NCBI GenBank assembly: GCA_016841965.1
Contig: JAEANN010000024.1
Coordinates: 62,001 to 126,000 of the forward strand
Length of the DNA stretch: 64,000 nt
Direction of reading: 5' to 3'
Origin: Candidatus Roseilinea mizusawaensis
GTDB taxonomy: Bacteria; Chloroflexota; Anaerolineae; J036; Brachytrichaceae
The position numbers and the translations under genes are program-made. This document shows, one piece after another, positions 49,135 through 58,709 of this stretch (position 1 is its first letter; every line of letters begins with the position of its first letter). The notes under the pieces are model-generated. The model worked only from the letters and a program-made list of their open reading frames with translations. It was not told the DNA's origin and made no database searches.

Positions 49135-51105
49135 TTACGAGTCGCGGATCGGAATGGCCGATAGGTTGCCCTCTGTGCGCACGAAGCGCGCAGAGATCCA
49201 GGCGGCGCCGCTGCCATACCGAATTTGCCACCAAGTCTGATCGGCGTTCTTGCCGGTGATCTCCGCGCGCTGCCCGCCAACCAGCCTGCCCAGTAAAGGG
49301 TGTTCAGCGCCCGGCCCCGCACGCAGATTGACGATGTCGCCAGCCGGAATCACGATGGTTGGCAGAGTGGGCAGATCTGCCAGCGGGGTGGTATTTGTCG
49401 CAGCTTGACCGTCGCTGGTTGCCTGTACTGGCGCAACGTAGTCCCCGTGAACCCATCCCAGCTTCCCCCTGAAGCGAATGTGCCACCACTGATCATCTAG
49501 GCTTTTGCCAAGCACCGGCGCGGTGTTGCCGCCGGCCAGTCGTCCCAGCACCTGGTATTGCCGGCCAGGGCCGCTGCGCACGTTGATCACGTTGCCGGCC
49601 AGCACCACGATCTCGGTGGGCAAAGCCACAGCCGGCGCGAGTGTTTCGGTGGGCGTGAGGGGTTTTTCGGCCACAACGATCGGTTCAGCCGGCGCATTGG
49701 ATGCTTCGGGACGCTCTGCCCCGATCTGGCGATTGCCTGCCGCCTCGGCCGAGCGCGCGTAGTAGCAGGGGTTGAAGTCGGGGCCAATAATGATGCGATA
49801 GCGCGGGCCGTCTGGAGTGGGATCGGCCACCACGTTGCCTTTAGTCAGGTTGAATGTGCGCAGTAGAAGCGGCACGGCGCTGCCCTTGCTTGAGATGGTG
49901 CGGTCGTAGATGATCGTCTTGTCATACAGCCGGTCGGCTGCGCGCAGGTCGACGATCCGGAAGCCTAGCTCGGCCAGCCGGTCTGCCGCTGCTGCGCCGA
50001 AGCCGGGATCGCTGGTGCCGTTCCATATCTCGATCGGGATACCATCGTTGGGCCGTTGATTCAGCGCGATCGTGAGTGTCTTTTGCAGATAGCGATAGCG
50101 ATCGCTGGGGCTGGGCAGCGCCACCAACCCGTCTGCGCCCACAGCCCCGTTCGCGCCGCCCCAGTCTAGGAACCGACTGCGGATGATGGCGTTGTTGAAG
50201 CGGTGGGCGATTGACGCGAAATACAGGATTGTCTCCAGCGCCATGTCGGTCTGGATGTGCTTTTGATACTGGTCGAGCAGGCTGGGGATTTTGGGCAGGA
50301 TGTTGATCTGTTTGGCTTTGGCGAACAGAGCGCGTACCAGGCGTTGCTCGCGCCGGCCGCGGTCAATGTCGCCGCCGGGGATGCCGTAACGGGCGCGCAC
50401 ATAGGCCAGTGCTTGCAGGCCGTTGAAGGTGTATACGCCGGCTTTGGGGATGTTGATCTCCAGCGTCGGCGCTTTGGTGCCACGTTTCCAGACCTCGCCG
50501 GTGAACGTGTCCACGTAATCCTGCGCCACGTAAGCGCCGCCCATGTAGTATGGGTCGCGTGGAAAAACATGATGGATGGGGCAGGTCGCCACAATGTCCA
50601 CGCCGCCCAGCGTGTCTACGCCACGCACGACGCCTTCAAAATTGACCATGGCGAAGTAGTCAATCTGGATGCCAAAGTTGTACAGAATGGTTTCCTTGAA
50701 CAGGGTTGGCCCGCCGCGCGCAAACGCTGTGTTGATCTTGGAAGTACCGAAGCCGGGCATATAGGCCGGCGTGTCGCGCGGGATGGACAACATGACCACT
50801 GAAGGCACGTCGGGATTGATGCTCGCGATGATGATCACGTCTGTGTTGGCAAAGCTGCGTGTGGGACGCTTGTCGACGCCAAGCAGGGCAATGTTGATTG
50901 TGCCTTCAGGCAGCTTGATAACTGGCAGCGGGGGCGGAGGAGGTGGCTGGGTCGGTATTGGCGTCGGCGGCAACTGATCCTGTTGGGGCGCCTGGGCAGC
51001 AACTGTGCTCGGCGCGCGCCCTAATACAAGCGTCACGATGATTGTCATGCCCATTGCACCGGCTAGCCGGGGCATAAGGTTGGTGCGCGCTCTTTTTAGT
51101 ATCAT
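49135..51105 (-). CDS. LytR/CpsA/Psr cell-wall ligase with LytR_C and two SH3 domains
   Basis: 656 residues. A hydrophobic segment near residues 12-35 is followed by a Pro/Gln-rich linker (PTPIPTQPPPPPPLP). The LCP domain begins INIALLGVDKRPTRSFANTD and has VMLSIPRDTPAYMPGFG with the conserved Arg-Asp; DYFAMVNFEGVVRGVDTLGG is the second signature. LCP enzymes attach glycopolymers to peptidoglycan. A LytR_C domain (IPIEIWNGTSDPGFGAAAAD) comes next, then two bacterial SH3 domains (INVRSGPGRQYQVLGRLAGG; VNLRAGPGAEHPLLGRLVGG) that probably bind the wall. Confidence 0.92.
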   Translation of the reverse strand: MILKRARTNLMPRLAGAMGMTIIVTLVLGRAPSTVAAQAPQQDQLPPTPIPTQPPPPPPLPVIKLPEGTINIALLGVDKRPTRSFANTDVIIIASINPDVPSVVMLSIPRDTPAYMPGFGTSKINTAFARGGPTLFKETILYNFGIQIDYFAMVNFEGVVRGVDTLGGVDIVATCPIHHVFPRDPYYMGGAYVAQDYVDTFTGEVWKRGTKAPTLEINIPKAGVYTFNGLQALAYVRARYGIPGGDIDRGRREQRLVRALFAKAKQINILPKIPSLLDQYQKHIQTDMALETILYFASIAHRFNNAIIRSRFLDWGGANGAVGADGLVALPSPSDRYRYLQKTLTIALNQRPNDGIPIEIWNGTSDPGFGAAAADRLAELGFRIVDLRAADRLYDKTIIYDRTISSKGSAVPLLLRTFNLTKGNVVADPTPDGPRYRIIIGPDFNPCYYARSAEAAGNRQIGAERPEASNAPAEPIVVAEKPLTPTETLAPAVALPTEIVVLAGNVINVRSGPGRQYQVLGRLAGGNTAPVLGKSLDDQWWHIRFRGKLGWVHGDYVAPVQATSDGQAATNTTPLADLPTLPTIVIPAGDIVNLRAGPGAEHPLLGRLVGGQRAEITGKNADQTWWQIRYGSGAAWISARFVRTEGNLSAIPIRDS

Positions 51106-51372
51106 GCTGCTTGCGATTGCACCCCCCAGTTTGAACAGGCTTTAAGATGCTTAAACATCATCCGATGTGAGTATAGCCTGAATCTGCACCGCGCACTGTC
51201 GCAACACGAGTCATGACCGAGACATCGGCGTGAGCGTGGGCGCAATGCGCCGGGCCGGCGCAGACGCAAATATCTTGCTGTGTGCGCCGGCAACTTGCGC
51301 TACCTATCGGCACAGGAGTAGAATACCGCCCGTTTGCTCTATACCATCCCGTCCTTTAACTCAGGCGACACC

Positions 51373-52518
51373 ATGTCATCTTTGCGTGATCTTTACCTGA
51401 TCGACCCAACGTTTACGCTGTTCAACAATGGCTCTGTCGGCACCGTGCCGCGCCCCGTACTCGAAGCGCTGATCCGTCTCGAGCAGGAGATGGAGTTCCA
51501 CCCCGGCAAGTTCTTTCGACTGATCGGTCCACGCATGACCGAAGTGCGCCAGCAGGTGGCCGAATTCCTCGGCGCGACGCCTGCCAATCTCTCTTTTGTG
51601 GTCAACACGACTATGGGTCTGAACTATCCCATCCGCAGCTTGCAACTCGGCCCCGGCGACGAAGTGCTGTCCACCGATCAGGAATACGGCGCGCTCAACA
51701 ATGCCTGGCGCTACATGGCGAAGCAGCGCGGCTTCACATACATCAACCATCCGATTCGCGTGCCGATGTCTACGCGCGAGGCGTTTGTCGATAACCTGTG
51801 GGAAGGGGTTACGCCGCGCACAAAGGTGATCTTCCTCAGCCATATCACGTCGCCGACGGCGTTGATCTGGCCGGTCGACTTGGTGTGCGCCCGTGCACGG
51901 CGCGAAGGCATCCTGACCATTGTTGATGGCGCGCACGCCCCCGGCCAGATCCCATTAAAGCTCGACGAGATCGGCGCGGATTTCTATGTCGGCAACTTGC
52001 ACAAGTGGGCGTGCTCGCCCAAAGGCACGGCCATTCTCTATGCCCGGCCCGAAGTGCAGCATTTGATTGATCCGCTCATCATCGGTTGGCCTTGGCGCGA
52101 CGAGCCGCCCGATGCCAAGCACTTCCTGGACTATGTGGAAGGGTTGGGCACGCGCGACGTGTGCAGCTTTCTGGCTATTCCCCAGGCGCTGCGTTTCATG
52201 CGCGAACACAACTGGGACCAAGTACGCGCCGAATGCCATGAACTTGCTGCTCAAGCGCAACGCCGGCTGTGCGAGATGGCCGGCCGGCCTCCGCTTCATC
52301 CGATTGATGACACAAGCTGGTTCTCTCAGATGTGCCTTGCCCCGCTGCCTGACACAGACCTCGGTCAGTTGAGCAGCCGGCTGTACGAACGCCATCGCAT
52401 CGAAGCAGTCATGTGGAGCTGGAACGGCCACAAAGCCATTCGCATCTCGGTGCAGGCTTACCTGGGCCAGGCCGATATCGAGCGGCTGATCGAGGCTATC
52501 CGTCAGGAAACCTGCTGA
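51373..52518 (+). CDS. PLP-dependent class V aminotransferase, isopenicillin-N-epimerase-like
   Basis: 381 residues. The PLP lysine is in YVGNLHKWACSPKGTAIL, with the phosphate/ring residues in FVVNTTMGLNYPI, LSHITSPTALIWP and TIVDGAHAPGQIPL (Asp and His). The group includes isopenicillin N epimerase homologues, cysteine desulfurase-like lyases and ergothioneine-type lyases; the substrate cannot be told. The start at 51373 follows the sequence GGCGACACC without a strong ribosome binding site. A TAGAAT at 51319 is a weak -10 candidate. Confidence 0.89.
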   Translation: MSSLRDLYLIDPTFTLFNNGSVGTVPRPVLEALIRLEQEMEFHPGKFFRLIGPRMTEVRQQVAEFLGATPANLSFVVNTTMGLNYPIRSLQLGPGDEVLSTDQEYGALNNAWRYMAKQRGFTYINHPIRVPMSTREAFVDNLWEGVTPRTKVIFLSHITSPTALIWPVDLVCARARREGILTIVDGAHAPGQIPLKLDEIGADFYVGNLHKWACSPKGTAILYARPEVQHLIDPLIIGWPWRDEPPDAKHFLDYVEGLGTRDVCSFLAIPQALRFMREHNWDQVRAECHELAAQAQRRLCEMAGRPPLHPIDDTSWFSQMCLAPLPDTDLGQLSSRLYERHRIEAVMWSWNGHKAIRISVQAYLGQADIERLIEAIRQETC

Positions 52519-52611
52519 CCTCTTCAACCTTGTCTACGCCAGACGCGAGTGCGTTGACTATTTCGTCGAAGGGCTTAAGGCTATCTATACCAACGGCCAC
52601 TGACTGCTGAC

Positions 52612-53943
52612 CTACGGATACAGCCGATAGATTGTGCGTGGGAATGGAATCGCCTCGCGGATGTGCTCGGTGCCGCAGATCCATGTCACTGTGCGTTCGA
52701 CGCCGAGTCCAAACCCGCTGTGAGGCACGCTGCCAAACTTGCGCAATTCAATGTACCACTGGTAGGCTTGTTCTGGCAGCCCCTGGTCGTGGATGCGTTT
52801 GAGCAGCAGGTCGGGGTCGCTGATGCGCTCGCTGCCGCCGATGATTTCGCCGTAGCCTTCGGGCGCCAACAGGTCGGCGCTCTTGCACACCTCGGGCCGG
52901 TCTGGGTAAGGCTCCATGTAGAACGCTTTCACGGCGGATGGAAAGCCGGTGACGAATACCGGCTTGTCATACAACTGCGTCAATGCTGTTTCGTGCGGCG
53001 CGCCGAAGTCCATACCCCACGTGATGTCCAAAAGTTGCTTTTGCTCTGGGTCTGCCGTCTGTGCCTGCAACGCCTTGAGTTTGGCAACGGCGTCGTCGTA
53101 GGTGATGCGCGGGAACGGCGGGGCGATGTGCGCCAGTTTAGCCGGGTCGCGCCCCAACACTTTCAATTCATTCTGGTTCTCCGCCAATACGGTCTGTACG
53201 ATGTGGCTGACCATCTGCTCTTCGATCTCCAGCAGTTGATCCAGGTCGCAGAAGGCGATCTCCGGCTCGACCATCCAGAACTCGGTGAGGTGCCGGCGGG
53301 TCTTGCTTTTCTCGGCGCGGAAGGTCGGCCCGAAGCAATACACTTTGCCGAACGCGAAGATGTTGGCCTCGTTGTAGAGCTGGCCGGTTTGCGCCAGGTA
53401 CGCCTTGTCGTCGAAGTAACCGACCTCGAACAAGTTGGTGGTGCCCTCGGCTGCGGATGGGGTCAAAATGGGCGTGCTCATCTCCACGTAGCCATTGCTG
53501 TCGAGCCAGCCCCGGATGGCGCGCATGACAGTGGCGCGCACGCGCAATAGCGCCCACTGCTTTGTCGAGCGAATCCACAAGTGCCGGTTGTCCATCAGGA
53601 ATTCGACGCCATGCTCTTTGGGCGTGATGGGGTACTCCTCGGCGCGCTGCACGACTTGCAGCGACTTGACGCCGATCTCGTAGCCCCCCGGCACACCCGG
53701 CGCGCGTGGGTCGGCCCGCACGTCGCCGGTGACGATCAGCGACGATTCCTGCGGCAGACGCAGCGCAGTCTCGAACGTGGCCTCATCCACGTCGCGCTTG
53801 AAGACAACGGCCTGGCAGATACCTGTGCCATCGCGCACCTGCATGAATACGAGCTTGCCTTTGTCGGTGCGGTTGTAGAGCCAGCCTTTGATGGTGACGA
53901 TTTGGCCGACGTATTGGGTCAGTTCGTGGATGGTGGTGTCCAT
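52612..53943 (-). CDS. asnS: Asparaginyl-tRNA synthetase
   Basis: 443 residues. N-terminal OB-fold anticodon-binding domain ([19 protein letters not shown]) and class II catalytic core: motif 2 in [20 protein letters not shown], motif 3 in [15 protein letters not shown]. The AsnRS-type discriminator region [20 protein letters not shown] and [13 protein letters not shown] distinguishes it from AspRS. It lies alone, divergent from a small membrane-protein gene, 80 bases away. Confidence 0.95.
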   Translation of the reverse strand: MDTTIHELTQYVGQIVTIKGWLYNRTDKGKLVFMQVRDGTGICQAVVFKRDVDEATFETALRLPQESSLIVTGDVRADPRAPGVPGGYEIGVKSLQVVQRAEEYPITPKEHGVEFLMDNRHLWIRSTKQWALLRVRATVMRAIRGWLDSNGYVEMSTPILTPSAAEGTTNLFEVGYFDDKAYLAQTGQLYNEANIFAFGKVYCFGPTFRAEKSKTRRHLTEFWMVEPEIAFCDLDQLLEIEEQMVSHIVQTVLAENQNELKVLGRDPAKLAHIAPPFPRITYDDAVAKLKALQAQTADPEQKQLLDITWGMDFGAPHETALTQLYDKPVFVTGFPSAVKAFYMEPYPDRPEVCKSADLLAPEGYGEIIGGSERISDPDLLLKRIHDQGLPEQAYQWYIELRKFGSVPHSGFGLGVERTVTWICGTEHIREAIPFPRTIYRLYP

Positions 53944-54023
53944 GTGTGCAAGTATACGCGCCAGGTGCGACTAACCTACAAGCGCATTCGGGCGCATCTG
54001 ATATTTTTGGAGGAATTCAAGGC

Positions 54024-54179
54024 ATGAAGCTCAAGAAAGGCATTGGCGTTGTGTTGCTGGCGATCTGGTTGATTGCAAATGGGGTGATCTCGATTGTTGG
54101 TTTAAGTTTTACCGGTCTGCCGCTCATCATGGCAGTGCTGGCGATTGCTGCCGGTGTGCTGCTGCTGCTTGGCAAATGA
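54024..54179 (+). CDS. Small two-helix membrane protein
   Basis: 51 residues: MKLKKGIGVVLLAIWLIANG, then a second helix LPLIMAVLAIAAGVLLLLGK. A strong site (TTTTTGGAGGAATT) lies 10 bases before the ATG. The pattern of a small basic N-terminus, two helices and a C-terminal Lys is seen in many tiny bacterial membrane proteins; function unknown. The longer frame from 53946 has no such site. Confidence 0.78.
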   Translation: MKLKKGIGVVLLAIWLIANGVISIVGLSFTGLPLIMAVLAIAAGVLLLLGK

Positions 54180-54256
54180 TCGGGGCGCAGATGCCCGGCT
54201 CTCTTGGCGGGGCGGGGCGCTGTGCCAAAGGAAATCCGAGCTAGGTTGTGTGCAGA

Positions 54257-54323
54257 GCTGGCGCAAGCCAGCTTCTGCTTGATTGCTTGACAGTGTGGGC
54301 CGGGCAGGTGAGGCTGCCCGGCC
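54257..54323 (+). terminator. Two hairpins after the small membrane-protein gene
   Basis: GCTGGC/GCCAGC (54257-54272) with a GCAA loop, then GGCCGGGCAG/CTGCCCGGCC (54298-54323) with a 6-base loop. Both lie between convergent genes and may terminate from either side; neither has a long T-run. Confidence 0.55.
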
Positions 54324-54344
54324 AGCATGTAGCAGTTCGGGCCA

Positions 54345-54719
54345 TCAATATGCTCCTAGCGCACGCAGCCGGTCGTCGCTGATGCCGAAGTGATGTGCGA
54401 TTTCGTGTAACAACACGCGTCGCACCATTGCCCGCGCCTCGTCGATGGTGCGGCAGTGCATCAGAATGGCGTTCTGATAGAGGCTGATTTTGTCGGGCGG
54501 CACAAGCTGGTAGCTGCGCGTGCGGCGCGTGAGCGGCACGCCGTGATAAAAGCCCAGCAACTGTTCTGGATGCTTGACGCCGGCCAGCCGCATCACATGT
54601 TCATCGGCCCACGGCTCGACCACCACCTCTACGTTGTCGGCGAACTCGCGAAAGTCCGACGGCAGATTGTCCCAGGCTTCGGCAACCAGTTGCTGGAATG
54701 CAGCGTCAGCGTCGCTCAT
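54345..54719 (-). CDS. Small zinc metallopeptidase (Zincin_1/DUF1025 family)
   Basis: 124 residues. The HExxH motif is in VRRVLLHEIAHHFGISDD, with the downstream Asp as expected of the minimal metalloprotease (MMP-like) family; FADNVEVVVEPWADEHV and GFYHGVPLTRR precede it. It starts at MSDADAAFQQLV just 13 bases after the stop of the unknown membrane protein upstream, so the two are probably one unit. The 74 additional upstream codons in frame are a shadow of that gene. Confidence 0.9.
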   Translation of the reverse strand: MSDADAAFQQLVAEAWDNLPSDFREFADNVEVVVEPWADEHVMRLAGVKHPEQLLGFYHGVPLTRRTRSYQLVPPDKISLYQNAILMHCRTIDEARAMVRRVLLHEIAHHFGISDDRLRALGAY

Positions 54720-54732
54720 TTTGTGCGCCTGG

Positions 54733-56187
54733 CTATGCCCCTGCTCCCGTGCTTGCTCCCGGCAGGTTCCAACTGCGCACGAGATCGCTGACAGCGGCGC
54801 GGGTTGCTTCGCTGCCAAAGCCCCATGCCAGCAGCGTGAAGTAGTCGCCCCAGACGTTGGCGCCGAACGCCGGCTTGTTCGCATACAGCTCGATGAAGCC
54901 GGCGCCGGCCACCAACACCAGTGCGATGGCCATGCTGCCAAGGGTGAAGAATCGCAGACGCCATTCCGCGCGATCGGTGGCCTGCTCGGATGTCAGTGCG
55001 CGCGCAAGGGGTGGCGGGCTGACCAGGGCAAATGCGTTGCCGGAGAGGATGCTCTTGGACACTGCATCACCCTCCCGGCTGCGAGCGGGCTGGCGCTGCG
55101 TCAGGTCTGCGATGATGGCTTCGGCCTCGGCGCGCACAGCATCGTAGCCGGCTTTGTCGCCCGGCACAAGGGAGTGCAATTGCTCGATCAACGCGTCGAC
55201 TTTTTGCTGTGTTGCCGGCCCGCCAGCAGTGTTCCGCAACGGCGCCAGCAGTTCGTCGATGCGCGCAAATAAGCCGGCCAGCGCGAGGTAATCGTTGATC
55301 TGTTGCGCCAACGGGTCAAGCTTGCGACGCAATTCATCCGGCCCGCTCAGATCAGGCGCTTCCTGAACCGCCTGATCCAGGGCGGCTTTGATTGCACGAA
55401 TATAGGCGCTCTCCGCATCGGACACATTGCCGATCTTGCGCGTCAGTTGTTCGTGGTAGGCGAGTTGAGTCTGCCAGTCGTCGCGGCCCTTGCGCCACTT
55501 ATCGAGCAACATTTCAGCATCGTCAATGAGCGCGCCGGCTGCATCCCACTTTTCAGCGCGCAACAGCGCTTCGGCGTCGATGAGCAGGCTGTCGACCCGT
55601 TTGCGGAATGGCGCGCCGAGATCGCTCTCGGTTTGTGCACGGGCACGGAACCGCCCGATCTTGACCAGCGCGTTGTCGCGCGGCCTGCCACGCGAGCGAT
55701 ACCACGACACACCCCAGCCCAGCGCTACGCCGGCCAGCAATACCACAAACGGCAGGATTGGCTGATCTTTGACGGTGACCGATACCGGCACACTGACGGT
55801 GCTGCCCGGCGCGCTGACAATTAGCGCGCCCTTGAACTCGCCGCTCGGGGCGCTGCTCAGATCGAACCGCAGCGGTACAGCCAGCAGACCGCTGTGGTCG
55901 ATCGCGTCGCTTGGCAGCGAGACCTGGATGACGCCGGCCGGCAGCACTGTCGAGCCGTCGATGCTGGGCAGATCGAGCGTTACGATTTGCACGCCGCTGA
56001 TAGGTTGGCCGGCGCGCAACAACAACGTGCGCGTTTCGATCGCCCCGCGTGTTGCCATCACGGTGATTGGATCGGCAGAAAGGGGTGTGACAGCGGTTTG
56101 CGCAGCGGCGCGCCTGTCAGTCCCGACAGCCGAGACGCAAACGAGCGCAATGGCGAGCAGAACAACGTGCCTGTGAATCAAGTTCAT
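54733..56187 (-). CDS. Uncharacterised membrane protein with external Ig-like and cytoplasmic helical domains
   Basis: 484 residues that I do not recognise. Signal peptide (1-30, ending RRAAAQ), beta-rich external region (31-143), membrane helix (about 147-165, LPFVVLLAGVALGWGV), a long alpha-helical cytoplasmic part (about 166-410, DSLLIDAEALLRAEKWDAAG and similar), then two C-terminal membrane segments (RFFTLGSMAIALVLVAGAG; YFTLLAWGFGSEATRAAV). The last block, L-A-W-G-F-G-S-E, looks like a conserved pore or re-entrant motif. GGAAGG lies 6 bases before the ATG. The metallopeptidase gene follows by 13 bases. Confidence 0.78.
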   Translation of the reverse strand: MNLIHRHVVLLAIALVCVSAVGTDRRAAAQTAVTPLSADPITVMATRGAIETRTLLLRAGQPISGVQIVTLDLPSIDGSTVLPAGVIQVSLPSDAIDHSGLLAVPLRFDLSSAPSGEFKGALIVSAPGSTVSVPVSVTVKDQPILPFVVLLAGVALGWGVSWYRSRGRPRDNALVKIGRFRARAQTESDLGAPFRKRVDSLLIDAEALLRAEKWDAAGALIDDAEMLLDKWRKGRDDWQTQLAYHEQLTRKIGNVSDAESAYIRAIKAALDQAVQEAPDLSGPDELRRKLDPLAQQINDYLALAGLFARIDELLAPLRNTAGGPATQQKVDALIEQLHSLVPGDKAGYDAVRAEAEAIIADLTQRQPARSREGDAVSKSILSGNAFALVSPPPLARALTSEQATDRAEWRLRFFTLGSMAIALVLVAGAGFIELYANKPAFGANVWGDYFTLLAWGFGSEATRAAVSDLVRSWNLPGASTGAGA

Positions 56188-56367
56188 GTTTGCCTTCCGG
56201 TGCACGACCACACATCGCACAGAATAGCTCGAAATCGTACGAAACAATGTGCCACGTAGCCTGTCTGTCATGATGACCGACTTGACCCGCGAAGGTCAGT
56301 GATTCGCCGAACGCGCCGGCTTGGCGGCGAAATCAGCGCGGGTGGCCATTCGTAAGTGACGATTGAC

Positions 56368-57627
56368 TCAACGGATAGCCATAAACCGCAGCACGCCGTT
56401 GCCGTTGTCGAATGTCAGGGTCAACTGGCCTTCGAACACCGAGATAGTTTGCGCCCCCTCAAGCGCTTTGAGATAGGCCTGTTCCTGCGCCATCACGGCC
56501 GCGTCGCCGCATGATTTCAGCGTCGTCACAATCCGGCTGAAGGCGATCGTCCCGCCACCCACGCTATACCGGCTGATGTAGGTGTTGCAGCCGGCCGAGC
56601 CACCCACCGCATCGCCCTCGCCAAACAGCAGGGTGACTGCCACGCCCTCGATGGCAGGCGTCTCTACACCGGCAGTCTCGACTGTGCGCAACTGCCAGCC
56701 GGTGTTCTCCAGCGGATTAGTTTTTGCCATATCTGCCGACGCCGGCGCAGTCTGCATCGCTTCTTGGTGCAATACCTCGATCAAGCTATATTCAATCGCG
56801 GGTGCTCCGGGTTCAGGATTGGGGACCGGTCGAGCCTCTACCTTTAGCTCGTACTGATAGCCTTCGACATAGTCAAAGCCGACGATGGTTCCGTTGTAGG
56901 GCAAGTAGCGACCTTCGCCTTGCACGCGGATCGCCAGGCAGGTCTGTCCGGCCCCATCGCAGTCTATGCGTTGTGGCCCGACGAAAATCGTGGTCTGGTA
57001 GGCGCCCATAGGTGCGTTGGCGTCATTTGCCTCATCGTATTCCTCGACCAGCGTCAGGTTGATTGCACCCCGCCCGCGGTTGTAGATGAGCTGTAACTGG
57101 TCGCCGTTGAGGGTGAAGCGAATGGCTTGCTCCAGTGCTTCCAGATAGTAGTACTCCTGGCGCATGGTGAGTAGCCCGCACGATTTGCGTGTGCGCGCCG
57201 GCGGCTGGATGTCGATCGTGTTGCCTTCGATCGTGTAGCTGCTGGTGAATGTGTTGCAGCCGGCTGAACCGCTGACCTCGCCTGCATTGCCGAATTGCAG
57301 CGTCAGGCTTGTGCCGCGCACCAGTCGGGTTTGCAGGCGCAGCGGGCCGAATGTGCGCACTGACCAGCTTGTGCCGGCCAGCGCATCGCGCGGCACCACA
57401 GCCTCTTCAACCGACTCGACCGTTGGTTCAGGGGTTGCCTCTGGTGTGGCTGTCGGCTGCAGTGTGGCGGTGGGCGTTGCTGTTGCCGTAGGCGCCGGCA
57501 TCGGTGTTGTGGTTGGGGTGGGGGGGATGGGTGTTGGTTCGCTGCAGCCGGCCGTCAGTGCTGCGGTCGCCATCAACACCACCAAAACAGACGCGCATCT
57601 AGAGGGACACAGGTGAGTGCTTGGCAT
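56368..57627 (-). CDS. Lipoprotein with two META/HslJ-like domains
   Basis: 419 residues. Lipobox LTAGC after MPSTHLCPSRCASVLVVLMA, then a Thr/Pro linker (about 35-85). Two META domains follow: the first has GTSWSVRTFGPLR and GSAGCNTFTSSYTIEG with RKSCG, the second NTGWQLRTVETAG and GSAGCNTYISRYSVGG with LKSCGD. The shared G-C-N and S-C-G cysteines should form a disulfide. META/HslJ proteins are extracytoplasmic and linked to stress and antibiotic resistance. Between them is a segment with an IDCDGAGQTCLAIRV strand pair that I cannot place. Confidence 0.9.
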   Translation of the reverse strand: MPSTHLCPSRCASVLVVLMATAALTAGCSEPTPIPPTPTTTPMPAPTATATPTATLQPTATPEATPEPTVESVEEAVVPRDALAGTSWSVRTFGPLRLQTRLVRGTSLTLQFGNAGEVSGSAGCNTFTSSYTIEGNTIDIQPPARTRKSCGLLTMRQEYYYLEALEQAIRFTLNGDQLQLIYNRGRGAINLTLVEEYDEANDANAPMGAYQTTIFVGPQRIDCDGAGQTCLAIRVQGEGRYLPYNGTIVGFDYVEGYQYELKVEARPVPNPEPGAPAIEYSLIEVLHQEAMQTAPASADMAKTNPLENTGWQLRTVETAGVETPAIEGVAVTLLFGEGDAVGGSAGCNTYISRYSVGGGTIAFSRIVTTLKSCGDAAVMAQEQAYLKALEGAQTISVFEGQLTLTFDNGNGVLRFMAIR

Positions 57628-57709
57628 AGACGAATGATACTTGAGTTTGAACCCGTTTGAGCTGGTGTCTGGGTTGTGTGATGTATGTACTGTTTTTGCG
57701 CCCGTGCAT

Positions 57710-58531
57710 CTAGGCTGCGTATAGTGACATTCCACCGTCCACCCGAATCACTTGTCCGGTGACAAAGCGGGCGCCATCGCCGGCCAGAAAAGCCACCACA
57801 TCCGCCACTTCGTCAGGCTTGCCGTAACGTTCCAAGGAGGGCGAGGTGTTATCCATCCATGTTGGGTCTGTTTTGCGCGTGGCCAGGAAGCGTGCCGTCA
57901 TGGTTGGGCCAGGGCTAACGACGTTGGCGCGCGCGCCTGCCGGCCGCAAGGTGGCAGCCAGGCAGCGCGTGTAGTGCACAATGCCGGCCTTGGCCACCGC
58001 GTAGGTGACTTCGTTGGTGATGCCTACATGCGCCGCCGCCGATGCGATGTTGATAACCGCACCGCGTTGTCGCTCGATCATGCCGGGGCACACGGCCCGG
58101 CATACTAACATTGTGCCGATCAGATTGCGATCCATGATGGCGCGCAGATCTTCAATTGGGATGTGCAAGGCGTCGTTGGGTTGTGGCTTCAGGTTGCCTT
58201 TGGCAGCGATGTCCCCGCCGGCGCAATTGACCAGAATGGTGATCGGCCCAAGTTCGGTTGTGGTGTGATCGACCATTGCCTGGACGGCGTGTTCGTCGCC
58301 CACGTTGCCGGTCACGGCTGTGACTTTGGCCCCCAGTTCGCGCAGACGGGTCGCCGCTTCGGTCAGATTGGCTGCCTCGCCGAAGGCTGCCGGCGCGCTT
58401 TCGTCGATGTCATGAATGGCGACCGCCGCGCCCAGTTCGGCCAACCGCCTGGCAATGCTGTATCCTAGTCCGCGCCCCGAACCGGTCACCAGTGCCACAC
58501 TATCTGCTGGAAGTCGATCCATGCTGCTCAT
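57710..58531 (-). CDS. SDR-family oxidoreductase (classical)
   Basis: 273 residues. Cofactor motif [22 protein letters not shown] variant [14 protein letters not shown], and the catalytic S-Y-K set in [27 protein letters not shown], though the middle Ser is replaced by context [13 protein letters not shown] near the C-terminus is usual for this family. Substrate unknown. The start at 58531 has CGAGG 8 bases upstream; a later Met three codons on is possible. It is the last gene of a possible sugar-catabolic set. Confidence 0.88.
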   Translation of the reverse strand: MSSMDRLPADSVALVTGSGRGLGYSIARRLAELGAAVAIHDIDESAPAAFGEAANLTEAATRLRELGAKVTAVTGNVGDEHAVQAMVDHTTTELGPITILVNCAGGDIAAKGNLKPQPNDALHIPIEDLRAIMDRNLIGTMLVCRAVCPGMIERQRGAVINIASAAAHVGITNEVTYAVAKAGIVHYTRCLAATLRPAGARANVVSPGPTMTARFLATRKTDPTWMDNTSPSLERYGKPDEVADVVAFLAGDGARFVTGQVIRVDGGMSLYAA

Positions 58532-58579
58532 TGCAATAACCTCGTCCAATAATCTCGTGTATGTCGCGTATTGCGTCTG

Positions 58580-58600
58580 CAATCTGCGGTCTGCAATCTA
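58580..58600. repeat. 7-bp tandem repeat CAATCTG type (complement of the 42782 array)
   Basis: CAATCTG, CGGTCTG, CAATCTA in tandem. The first unit is the exact reverse complement of CAGATTG, which forms the array at 42782-42809. Confidence 0.75.
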
Positions 58601-58641
58601 GCCGCCTGACAGATCTCCACTACGCCTGGTCAGCCTGGTCA

Positions 58642-58663
58642 CCGGCCTCGAGGACGAGGCCGG
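58642..58663. terminator. Hairpin between the two SDR genes
   Basis: CCGGCCTCG (58642-58650), loop AGGA, CGAGGCCGG (58655-58663): perfect 9-bp stem 46 bases downstream of the upstream SDR stop. No T-run. Confidence 0.5.
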
Positions 58664-58709
58664 CGAGCATTGGCAGTGTGCTCTCGCGGCGCGCTGCGAT
58701 CCGCGCCCC

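Noticed and set aside
51141-51155. TTTAAGATGCTTAAA palindrome upstream of the LCP gene
   Set aside because: Six-base arms with a 3-base gap are too short to argue for an operator without a second copy or a known regulator.
52496-52684. 62-codon minus-strand frame at the end of asnS, with a protein-like tail
   Set aside because: It overlaps the aminotransferase and asnS ends, has no ribosome binding site and the first half is an asnS shadow.
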